The position numbers were made by a program, and so were the translations under genes. From Sisyra terminalis (taxonomy: Eukaryota > Arthropoda > Insecta > Neuroptera > Sisyridae), in the NCBI GenBank assembly GCA_958496175.1, contig OY292276.1:25128001-25192000 (forward strand): a DNA stretch of 64,000 bases. Reading direction: 5' to 3'. Shown here piece by piece: positions 10,811-22,800 of the stretch. Position 1 is the stretch's first letter. Each line of letters starts with the position of its first letter. The notes below the pieces were generated by a model. That model searched no databases, was not told where the DNA came from, and saw only the letters and a list, made by a program, of their open reading frames with translations.

Positions 10811-13800
10811 ATGGCGACAGTGCGTACAAGTAGTAGTGCATTAAGGGCTTTGGCTGTCGAATACAAATCACTTCAAGAGGAGCCTGTCGAGGGCTTTTGT
10901 GTCAAACTTGTCAACGATGACAATCTATTCGAATGGGAAGTTGCAATTTTTGGACCCCCCGACACATTGTACATGGGAGGTTATTTTAAAGTAAGCAAAA
11001 AAAAATAATAATTCTTTAATTCAGGTCACTTTTTTGTAATTTCATTTCAATTTTTCCAAGAGAACTTTCTGCTACAATATAATATGACCTAAATTAGAAA
11101 GTTTATAAACAATAACGCGAGAAAACTCGATTTGGCGTCATAAACCATTGTTTGATTAATACATAACAATAATTATTCACTTTCCAATAAAGAAAATCAA
11201 GAATAATAACCTTGGAAAAATTCAAATCATTTAAGTTGTTGATCTTGAGATCAAAACCTAACTTTAAATTCCTTATTCGAGAAAAAATCGAGTGAATCAG
11301 CTGAAAGAATCGGATTCCACCCCCGCAGCGATAGTGGAATCTTTTTCTGGATGCATTGGTTGGAGATTCACTCAAGGGTAATAAGAATGCGTCAAAGCGC
11401 CAGGCTATTATCCTTTTGGTAGGATATTTTTATGTCTCAATGGAATTGCTAAAATTTATCAAGTGGCTTTTTGTTCGGATCTATTCGGGTTTGGTGCGAG
11501 ACGTTTCAATCGGGACAGCAAAAAACTCAGGTCAACTCCCCGTAGAAACCACGACGTCTGGCAAAATATTTTCATTATCAAAATAAGAAGAAAAAAATAA
11601 ACAATAAACACCAAAAAAAAAAATCTTTAAAAGGACCCAACTATAATCTCCAATTCATACCAAAAGTAAACACTAAAATTTCAATGATTACAACGATTAC
11701 AACTCATTGTTAAGCAATGCACAATGAATTTTCTTTTCAAATGAAAAACACATTGTTTTCATTTTTAAATCAAACTATTGGTTCTTCATTTTACACTTAA
11801 AACGTTGTCAAGCAAGAATATTATTTTTAAATGATATACACTCGTTTACTTTAACTGCGATTGATCTTGAAAAAGGTAGAAAAAAATGAAGCCATTGAAC
11901 CAAGTAGACGAGCATTGCTTTTTCCTCTAATCGTCGTTAAGAAAAAAAAAGCTAAAATGAATAAAGAAAAATAAGGTCTCAGTCTGTGCTCAAAACAAAA
12001 TTGTTGTAAAGAAATTGCCTTATGAAAAATACTATAAATACTAAACGTAATTAGAGTGTTGTGCCAATTGGAATCGAAGCCTTTTCAAATCTAATTTTAA
12101 TGTCCATTTTAGGCTTATTTTAAATACAACCGGGTGATATATTGCTCTTACATAACTTGGCTAGTTCCTGAATCCGTTAAACATATCTATCTTAGAAAAT
12201 TTGAACTTCATTCAAAAAGAAATCCCATTAAGCGATACAGTCAACAAAAGAAATATTATGTGACTAATGGTTCTTTTTTGCTTTGTAGAGTAAGTTGAAA
12301 CAACAATCTATACTTTTTATTGATATAAAATCCAATGTTTATTTTGAATGCGTCGCTATTTGATAGGGTTCTCGATGATTTCGGTACCGTATCGAAAAAA
12401 CGGCTAAGGAAATTCTCTTTTTAGTGAGGTCCTCATTTCTTAGATTTGATGAGAGGTGTATCTTTCGTTGGAATCATTTTTTTTTTGTCAGACATACATA
12501 GTTGATGATCTAACATATTTTTTTCGTAAGTCTTTTCATCACCACGTTCCTGAGGTAGGAAATGAATCTGAGGACGTTGATAAATTATCGGGTGTTAAAT
12601 TATCTGATTCAGTTTTCATCTGGTGCGAAACGTTGACACAAAACGTCGATAGTGATTAATCTACACTCAAATTTTGTCTCATGTTCCTTTTAGAACGATC
12701 AAATCTGACAACGTTGTATTTTCTGCATACTAAATAAATCGCCTCATAATGAAAATTTAGCCACAGAAGAGAAAATTATTCCATATTGGAGTTGAATTTA
12801 CCAAGAAATCGCGAATAGAATGAAAAATTTGATGGTTCTAAAAGGTACATGAGTCCAAATTTTTATTTTGACGTTGCTAAAGTATACATAAACCAATGTT
12901 TTTTTGTTCTTTAAGTCACCTACAATCACTTATCAAATCATCAACTTGTAAATTCGTGGCATAACTTATCATCTGGCTGCCTTTATTACCACAATATAGC
13001 ACATTGTTTATAAAACTAGTACTATACTGTATACTTGCTTAAACTTTATAGTGTAATAAGCTCCTAAGCTGGAGTGTTTGATATGATAACAAACAAGGTG
13101 AATTATAAGCGTAAAATATCACTTTTTTCTATTTGGAAGGCCCCGAAAGTCTAAACCCATAAATAGATAATTTTGAATTAGAAAATTTCGTTTGTAATAT
13201 CCCGTTATTAATTATAGATTACTAGTAGCTATCCGTGAATTACTCACTGGTAGTTCGGTGGAGTACACAAAGCCAACACTGACAATTGACAAAAATTATC
13301 AATTGAATGAAATCGAAATGACAGTTGAAACAAAAGACAACAATTAGTTCAAATTTGAGATTATGATAATTATCTTCGGTTCTCATTCACATGTATATGT
13401 TTATATATATTCTTGATTCTACAAAGATAATATATACATAGTTATATACGTTGGCTTATTATTTTATTTATTTTTGCAATCTAAATGTCCAATCATCAGT
13501 ATGCATATTTAGTGCTAATATTAACGTGTTATTTTGTGTTTTAATCAAAAGTATATGTTAAAGTATTGATATGGTCTAAATTGACTTAATTAGCGCATTA
13601 ATTTTTACTTTTCAGGATTGGTTAGATTATTATAGATAATATTGTGATATTTTAACTACTATTAAATGTTTGAAGTTCTATTATTCCCAGCGTTTCAATC
13701 AAATATTTTTCATAGTTTTTGTAAAAGTTTAGTTGCTGGCTTGCGTTTTGATCAACCATTTTAGCTGAAGTGAATGCTTTGCTGTTTTTTTTATATGTTC

Positions 13801-16800
13801 GATGTACGTGGTTAAAAATGTACTGTTGACGCTTACGTACATTAACTATTGATCAATTGGGAATGTAAACATTAACGCGTTTAACTCGTTTAAATATTAT
13901 AATGGTTCTACTTTGAAGGATTCTTGGTTCCTCCTAGGATCTGTTAAGACTGTCTAAAATAAAAATGTCGTTTTTAGAAAAATAAATATTTTCAACAAAC
14001 AAATCTCAATCCTAATTAATTGTAATACAAAATGTCTTAAAACTACTGACGGTTACATTTGTATGGGAAGAAACAAACGAATACCGTATGTGCACCGACA
14101 ATCACCACCTTGACTGATTAGCCGACGATATATCTTTTTGTCCTTCCCTCAGAGGTTGTCGGATTTTTTTTGCGACGCAATAACGAGCTTGTTTTGGGCC
14201 ATTAAGAAGCGTTGGTCGCTATCATGTACATATTTTGAATCTATCAATACTTTAACGAAAAACTTACGTTAATGTATTCACAAACGTGGATGAATACTTT
14301 AACTGTGCCAAGGCCAACATTTTTAGGTTTTTAAAAGATTTTTTAGCATCTTATTTTTCTAATATAAAATAATTTGTCAATTCACCATTGCGTAGTGCTT
14401 GTACTATTTGGACGTCATCAAGTGGGTTGTTGATGTTCTCACCATTTAAGTTACGATCAAAAACCGTAAGCATTCCAGTCAATGAACTAGAGATGTTCAA
14501 AAACGAAATGGATAGTATAAAAACAAAGGACCCAAATCAACTTAGTCACTATTTTTGTAAGCAATAGTATTGGAATAATGTAGACGATTTACGTGGAATA
14601 GGGGGACATTATCAAATTATAAAATTATTGGGATTTTAGGGGTATAATTAAAGTGAATGAAATGTGAAAAGAAAAACTATGCGCTTAAACATATGCAATT
14701 CTTTAACTAAAATTTGAACAATAATTGCTAGATTCATTAAAAATACAATTAGCTAAAAATAGTTTTATTGTCTGGATTCTTATTGAACTAAATATTTCAA
14801 TTTTACGCTTTGATGATTATTTGATATGTGAATAATTGAAGAACTTTATTTTTTGCTCATGTTGCTTCTAATCATTTTAATATTCAGTTTAGATTTTGAA
14901 AAGACAATTACATTTAATGGCAGAGCTAAAACTTTAAAAGGGAAAGTTGAGAAAAGAAACGATTTTCTATAACAAGCCAGTTTAAAGATTGAATTATTTG
15001 TTATCAAATGTGTTGAAGAGAAAAATTGTTAACTAATATTTGTATAAAACACGTACTTTTATGTAATATACCGCCTTCAAGTCTTAGAATAATTGTGAAT
15101 ATCTTATTATACTAAAAAAGCCTTGTCCTAGTTATTGAAAATGAATTTATATATATATTTTTTTTTTGAAGTTGAACGTATTGAAAAGTTTATAATTTCA
15201 ATGAATGGTTTGAAATATTAATTACTCTTCGTAAAATAGTTTGTTTTGATTAAAAATTTCGCTAAATTTATATTGTCATGAAAATATACGTAGTGTTATA
15301 ATAGTTTTTGAAGTAGTTGGTTTAGAGAACGTAAAATAAATTGTCATTTGAAGATATATTTGTCTATAAATAGGAGGACTACGTAAAATCATAAAATTTT
15401 GCATGACTCAAAATTACATATAAAATTAAAAATAATACTAGTAACTTTTCAAATATTCATACAATTTCTCGTAGGTTTTCTCTGTGAGCTTACGTTAATT
15501 TAATGAAAGAATAATTCAGTTTTTTCGATCGATGTAATTGTGTGCTAAATGTATCAAATTCGACGAACCACTATGACGTTATCGCGTTGATTAGAAATCC
15601 ACTCGAAAAGTTTTTAATTATACATATCAGACTGACGGGAAAATAAATAAAAATTAACAAGTTAAAACGCCAATTTTCGCTATTGAAACACCAAGGACTG
15701 AAAAAATTCCTGTGACTAAAATCGATTTGTTCATTGGTTCTATTGATTTAAATACGACCATATAAATATTACGATCAGGTAATTGGTATTTGTCTGATAT
15801 TTTCCAAGGATTCAACTCTGCATAGCAGAAATACTTAAAATCAATGAACCGTTTTGTGAATTTTAAGTTTACAACATCGTTAAAAAAATGAAACAAATTC
15901 TTTTTAACAAACGCTACTTTTTTCACTGGCAATATATTTTCACCATTCGATTGAGGTGAAAGCAATTATTGCTCGAATTACATTGAATCAATCAGCATTT
16001 CGTTTACTGTCGATATAACAAAAATTCAAAACATTGCTTCACACATTTAATGCTTATTTTTGAAATGTTTCATTTGCAAAATAATGCAAACTATGCTGGT
16101 ACGTTTTTTTTTTTTTTTTGTAGAATTCTAAAGGCATATCGACGTCATTGGGAAGACAATAGTTTGTTTCTAACGACCTTAGTTATATTAAATACCAATA
16201 CTAAATCTACTTGATGTTTAATTTATTTTTAGATTGTGAAAACAATAATAATTTTCAATGTATTTGTGTTTTATTTCAATCAAAATTTAATCGTAGTTTT
16301 TCAAACATTTTCTTATAAATTTCTGAAGATAGTAATATTAGTTTTAGAAAAGCTGAAATGAAACAATAACAGAATTAGTTACTTAAAAAAGAATAATTCT
16401 GATTTTAAATTGTAAATACATTTTATTGTTTCATATTTTTTTATTTTAAAGTAAGTTTAACAGAAGTATATTTGTTGATACTCGCGACCTCATCTACGTC
16501 AAATGACGCCAATATAATTTTTTGATTTAACGCCTATCATAAAAATATAAAAACCGTTGCCATATTTCCTACTTTAACCTATACATCAAAAGCATGATTT
16601 TTACTCCTTAAAAAGGTTTATTTTTTTAAATTATTTTCACTCTCTTTTATTAGTTTTTTATTACTATCGAACGATACCGTACACGATTATGTAAACTAGC
16701 GTTTTCTATACTTGTACCTACATGCCCTTTTTTTTATAAAAAAAATGCGCTCTGAAACTGAACTGCTCTATTTACCATCAACTATTGTTTTTAAGTTTAC

Positions 16801-19800
16801 GTTTTCAAGATTTATATTAAATTAAATATTTATTAGTACATATTGTAAATTATTGTAAATGATATCGAAATGTTTATCGAAAAAGTATTCATACTGTAAA
16901 ACTTTGCTGACGTTCTTCGATGTTCAAATTTCAACTATATATTTTAGTACTTTTTTAAGGAACAATAAAATTGACAGGAGTTTGAATATATAATTTTGAG
17001 TAATCACAGTTCTTGGTGCAATTTCATTATAAATTGGCAACTGGCGTATAATGGAAATTATAATGTTTTCCGCGAGTTTCTTTTGTAAGTTAAATTTCTC
17101 TTTATTTTTATTTTGGTTCCTAGGGTAATTAGCATTAAAATTACTTTAAATGAAGTTACGCTACTACAATAGTGTACCGTCACGCAATTCTTTGTATATG
17201 AAAATATTCGGTTATTATCGAAATCATATATCAACGCTTCAAACTCTGATGATGATAAAACAAAACGTGGTACAAAATATAAGCGTTTAAATTATCCTTA
17301 TAACAGTAAGACAATGTTGTTCTTGCTGATTTTTTTTGCCCTCTAAAAATTAGAATTTGTTTTACAACTAAGAAATTCAGTACAGAAATTTTTTATACTC
17401 ATTATTGTAATATTAAGATGTGAAAGTCGAATGTATGATTTCTATTAACCAAAATTGCTATGTATGTATTTTTGTTATCGAACAATAGTTCATAAAGGCC
17501 TACTAGTGGCCGAGTGGTCAAGGTGGCCTCTCCAAAATTGGTAGGTGTTGGATTAGAATCTCGTATCGAGCAAATTTTCGATATTTATTGATTTACGGAT
17601 ATTAGTAACCCTAGAGTCGTTAAAAGTCCATAGTAGTTTTAAAACAACGGTAGATAACAATGAAAAAAATCATAATTTTAAACGTACATCTTAATTTACG
17701 CTTCTAAAAGCGCAATAGGTGATGAAATACGATTAACAACCTCAAACTTATTGTACATTAGAAAATTGTTTTCATTTTTTTTCAAGAACCAAAAGCAATA
17801 TTGAAAAAACTAATAGATTTTGCAAAATTAAATATTAATTTTGAAACCACTCGATGGCATTTAGTAATGTTATTGGAAAAAGTTAAAACTTTGTAAGATA
17901 ATGTCACCCCGAATGAAGTTAATTTTTTGGATGTCCTACAACTGGATTGTATTCATTTCAATTATTTGAAGCGATCGCGTATGTTTACATGTTTACCTTA
18001 AAACTGCTATTTTTAATATTTAAACAATATTTTAAATATATTGTAGTCTAATTTATGAAATATAATTTACAAAAGTAAACTATAGATAAATACAAAGTTG
18101 AACAAGGTTCAAACAAAATATATTTTGATGTATTGCTAAGATACTTATTTCTAGTCATGTGATGAGTCACTTATCACTTATGTCAGTGGTTCCCAAAGTT
18201 ATCTGGGGTCCGACCCATCTAATGAAAACTTCTAATCTTGAAACTTAAACTGTTTTAGAGAAAAAAAAGTATAGATATTGCTAATGCTATTGGAAAAATC
18301 AAATTTATAACTTCTTTTTTATTTAAATCTTATACAATGGTGTATCGCACATTAGGATCCGCTCAATATTCACTTGCGACTCACTGGTGGGTCGCGACCC
18401 ACCCCAAGAGTTTGAGAAATACTGGCTTATTTGATGATTTATCCCATAGCAGTTATAGAGTGATCCAATACTACTAGATGACCATTGATGAAGTTGCTTG
18501 GCAATAGAAATACGTATTATATATTGAGCAGTATTTTATATTTTTTAAAGAGAAATAACTGTTCAGTCAGCGAAAAAATCTAATTGATACTGTTTTAAAA
18601 ATTGTCTTAATTTTCTGAAACAAAAATGTGATGTTGTACTTATGAAGGATTACGACACATCAAAACAATCATTTTATATAACTGAAAAATCCATATAGAT
18701 ATCAAGGAGATAGAGAAAGGGACATATAGTAAGTACCTTTGAAGTTTTGTATCAGATACAAACATTATATTTCTATTCGGTTATATGATATTTATGGAAA
18801 TATCACCAATAGCAGATTTTCATTCAATAGGTCCTTATCAACAATTTTTGTAATCGATTCATATTGATTAAACTTTTCTTGTTTTCAAGAAAGTTTATTT
18901 TATTAATAAATGAATGTTTATATTAATTTGAATTGAGTTGGAAAATATTTTCGAGAAAGTTTCTCTAATTTAAAGTAATTAATTTTCGAAAAAAGTTGTT
19001 TGTAGAATTGATCGAATTTAATTAAATTATTTAAGTGTTGAAACGAGCTTCTACGATATAATAAAATTTATTATCACTTTTACTTGCATTATTGTTGAAA
19101 ACATCGTATGTTATACTTAGAATATTCAAATTTATTAGAAATTATATGTTAATTTAATAAGGCCAATTTATGAAAGTAATTTGATTTGAAAATTTAAAGA
19201 ATTTTTTGTTAAAACGTTGTCGGTTGTCGAGATATTGAATTGTTGCAATTTGGTCGTTGGGGTAAAGTATTTTTATGAACAAGGTTGATATTTATATGTA
19301 AGGCAATGTTGACGGAGATTGCAAAAATTAATTAACTCGTAAATTTAAAGGAAATTATTGACTTTGTAAACTTTTTGTGTAAATGAAGGTCTACGAACTG
19401 TACACAAATTGCTTTGTTATAAATGAAAATGAATGCTAAATACATAATTTTGACTTGACATAGTATAAAAATATTTTTAAATGCATATTTCGTCGATTTG
19501 TAAAGAATCGTATACATTCATTCAAGTTCTTAAACTAGAATATTTATGTGTATATAAATAAAATAATTTTCAAATTCCTGGAGAGATCTGCATCTATATT
19601 TTTCCGGTTTGATTCCCCAAAGGGGTAACATTTTCTTAATTTAAAGTTATTTCGACTTTTGTTTTTAATATTAGGTATATTCAATTGTAAAATTATCATA
19701 TACGATGGTCTTATCTTTGCGTACGATTAACGTCACACATTATCAAGTAGTTTTGATTATGATTTTTTTATTTTCCCCTAGAAATTATCAATTTTCAAAA

Positions 19801-22800
19801 GTTCAAAAGAAAAAAAAAAGCCAAATGGCTCATTTTTTAAAAATAAGCTTCTCAGTCAAAAGTTATTTATAAATAAAATATTTATATATCAATAAATATA
19901 ATAATAACCATATAACAAATCATATAATAATAATAATCGATAAATAATTAATAATAAAAAAATTATAAATAAATTTATAAATATTTATAAATTTATATAT
20001 CAAACATTTTTTTTTTAATTTTCAATATTTTTTATGGCTACCGTTTCAAAGCTAGTACCCGATTTTGAGCATCTTTACACTCCTCTAAAAATAATCTTTC
20101 CAAGAATAAGTACCCCAAAATTGATCAAAATCGGTTGATAACTATAGGAGTTATCCTGATGCCAAGGCCAGCTATATTACATGTGTATTAATTTCTTAAT
20201 CAACGGTATTTTTGGAACCTATTCCACTAATTAGTACATATGATGGAAAAATGTAGTCAAAATTTCACCATGAGGACAAATACAATAGTTTCTATTAAAT
20301 CTACCTATTTTTTTTTCTCAAAATTTATAAATGCCTCATCATTAAGTGTGGTTTTTGAGCTTCAATTGGATATTTTTTTTGTTCACTAAATACTAATTAA
20401 TCGCTGAGATGTTGATGAATAAGTAAAAAGTATTATGAATGTTCAGTAAAAAGAAAGTTTACTGTGTGATCATTAGTTCGAGAGACAAATATTTTTTGTT
20501 TAAAATATACTAATGAAAAATTTTTCGTTTCACAATTCAGATTTGAAACAATGAACAAAAGTAACATTCAGCAAAACTTCGAATATCTGAAGCATATAAA
20601 TAAGACTTTCAAGATATGGAAAAAATATAATAAATATCCTGGAAAATCTGGAATTATCAGGGAATTTTAAAATTATTTCTCTATAGTTATCCTGTTACAT
20701 TTTGCCCGTGTTCGGCCATAGCTCAAATCTTCAACCGAAGTCGAAGATTCCTTAATTTCAATAACTTGGAGCTATAATAAATCAATAATGCAATAGCTAT
20801 AATAAATATAAAAACAAGCTACAGTCTAGTAGGTGGTAGTAACAATTTTTTCAAATTTTGCTCTTCAATTAACGATGTAGGTATAATTAATTTTATATGT
20901 TCGCCAGCGTTTGACAGTTAATACACATTTTCGACTAGTTTTTGGTCGCAGTCAAAGGTGATTTGTTGATCGAAGCCGAATCTTCGGTCGAACTCTAATT
21001 ATCATATTCTTTGCGAATTTTTACTTCTGATTAGGACGGTAAGCAATGCGATATGTATGTGAAAAAAAACAAATTGGTTTTACTTTTATCGTAAAATGTA
21101 AGGTAAACAACAGCCGCAATCCAATAAGATTGATTTGCATAAATGACTAAATTTTGTGCATTTAGGTTTTAATCATAAAAGAGATAATCTGCTAAAGTAA
21201 ATGATACTAAATTTGATGAAAAATTAAATACTAGAAATTGTTATTTTTTGTTAAGAAACTAGGATTAGTAAAAGGGAAATCAATCAATTCTAATCTTAGT
21301 TATTTTCATCAAGAAATAATGGTCAAAACATCTAATTTGGGTAGAAGAAAATTAATGCAAGATGAAAATTGATACCAAACTTGGCTTTTGATCGGTTGGT
21401 ACCTATACTATGAAGAACTATTTTACAAATTTTTATAAACTTTGTATAATCAATTTTAGTTGTGGTATTTTCTTTTGGTAAATTCTATTTTTACTCATGG
21501 AAACTATGAATTTTCTATTTTTATAATTCTTATTTAAAAATAACCTTGCTTATCATTTTTCAAGATTTCCAATCAATCTTTTCCGAACCTTTTTTTTTGG
21601 GACAAAGAAAATAACCATTGCAAACAAAAAAGAAAAGAAACTGAACCTTCTGTTTTATTAGTGTTACATGTTTTACATTAGTGTTCTATTTTTAATTTAA
21701 TTTTGTGGCATTAAAATTATTGCATTCGACGCCTCTACTTGCTGTTAGTAAGACACAAAAACCACAAAAACATTCTAATATCCGATAAAAATTGTTATGT
21801 AGAAATATTTAAAAATAAAATACATTTTTTGTTATTAATTGTTTAATTAGAACTTTTTGTTAAAGTTTTATTGTTCTTGTTTTGGTCACTGAACTGGGCA
21901 ATTCTAGGAATGAATTCAATCTTACTCAATAGTTGTCGCAATTTGATTGCGCATAATTGCGATTTAGTCTCGGATTTATTCAAGTCGTTTTTATTTTTTG
22001 TACAAAATTTTCCAAATTGGTTCGTTGGGTAAACTTTGTTAAATATATGTATTTGGGGACCAAATATTCGGTTGTAAAAGTAATTTCGAAAATTAACGAA
22101 TGGGTTAAAAATAATTTTCTTCTTAAAGAGACTTATTTTTCATACAATTCACTCATCTTTAACTTAAAACCATTTTAATCCTTGACATAGCACGAAAATT
22201 GCATAAATTGAAAAATTGGAAAGGAAAACCCCATAACCGCGATAATTTTTTTCATTGCATTGATATTTGATTTGAGCATTTTAAAGGTTTGTCTGCTATA
22301 TGAAGTATCGATTTATATTATATTATGTATTTTTTTATCTAATCTAATTCTATATGCATGCAGAACAACGTTTTTAATGATGCAATCAACTTATAATGTT
22401 ATCCTATTAGCATTTGAATTAATTGACTTCAGATTGTCGTCAACGAATGTTGAGATTAATATATGAAAAATAAAAGTTTTATGTAAACATAAAATAGTTC
22501 CGCTTTTGATTAATCAGAAACATAAACTATTGTAGTAACGTTTAATTTGCTATTTATCTAAAATTATTTTAACCAAAGTTGAACTATCTGTTATCTTCGA
22601 AAATATTTGGAAGACAATATTTTCAATTTTGTAATTGTTTCGTAAGATGTTCATTATTTTAATAATTTCTGAATTTCTTGGATTTCACCTTAAAATAAAG
22701 TCATATTAAAAAAAAATCTTGATTAACATTTTATCTTTTTCGATGACGCTCACAAGTGCCACCAAGCGATTGAAAATTTATTAGCAAAGTACTTTGTTTT

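Noticed and set aside
17497..17580. A functional leucine or serine tRNA gene
   Set aside because: The A box is good but the B box is decayed, no proper acceptor stem or anticodon arm forms, and the same body follows in other copies. It is a SINE head. The same applies to 36987-37060.
21957..22466. Two adjacent open frames in the CDC34 intron as a gene
   Set aside because: Composition matches random AT-rich sequence, with no recognisable domains and no coherent splicing between them.
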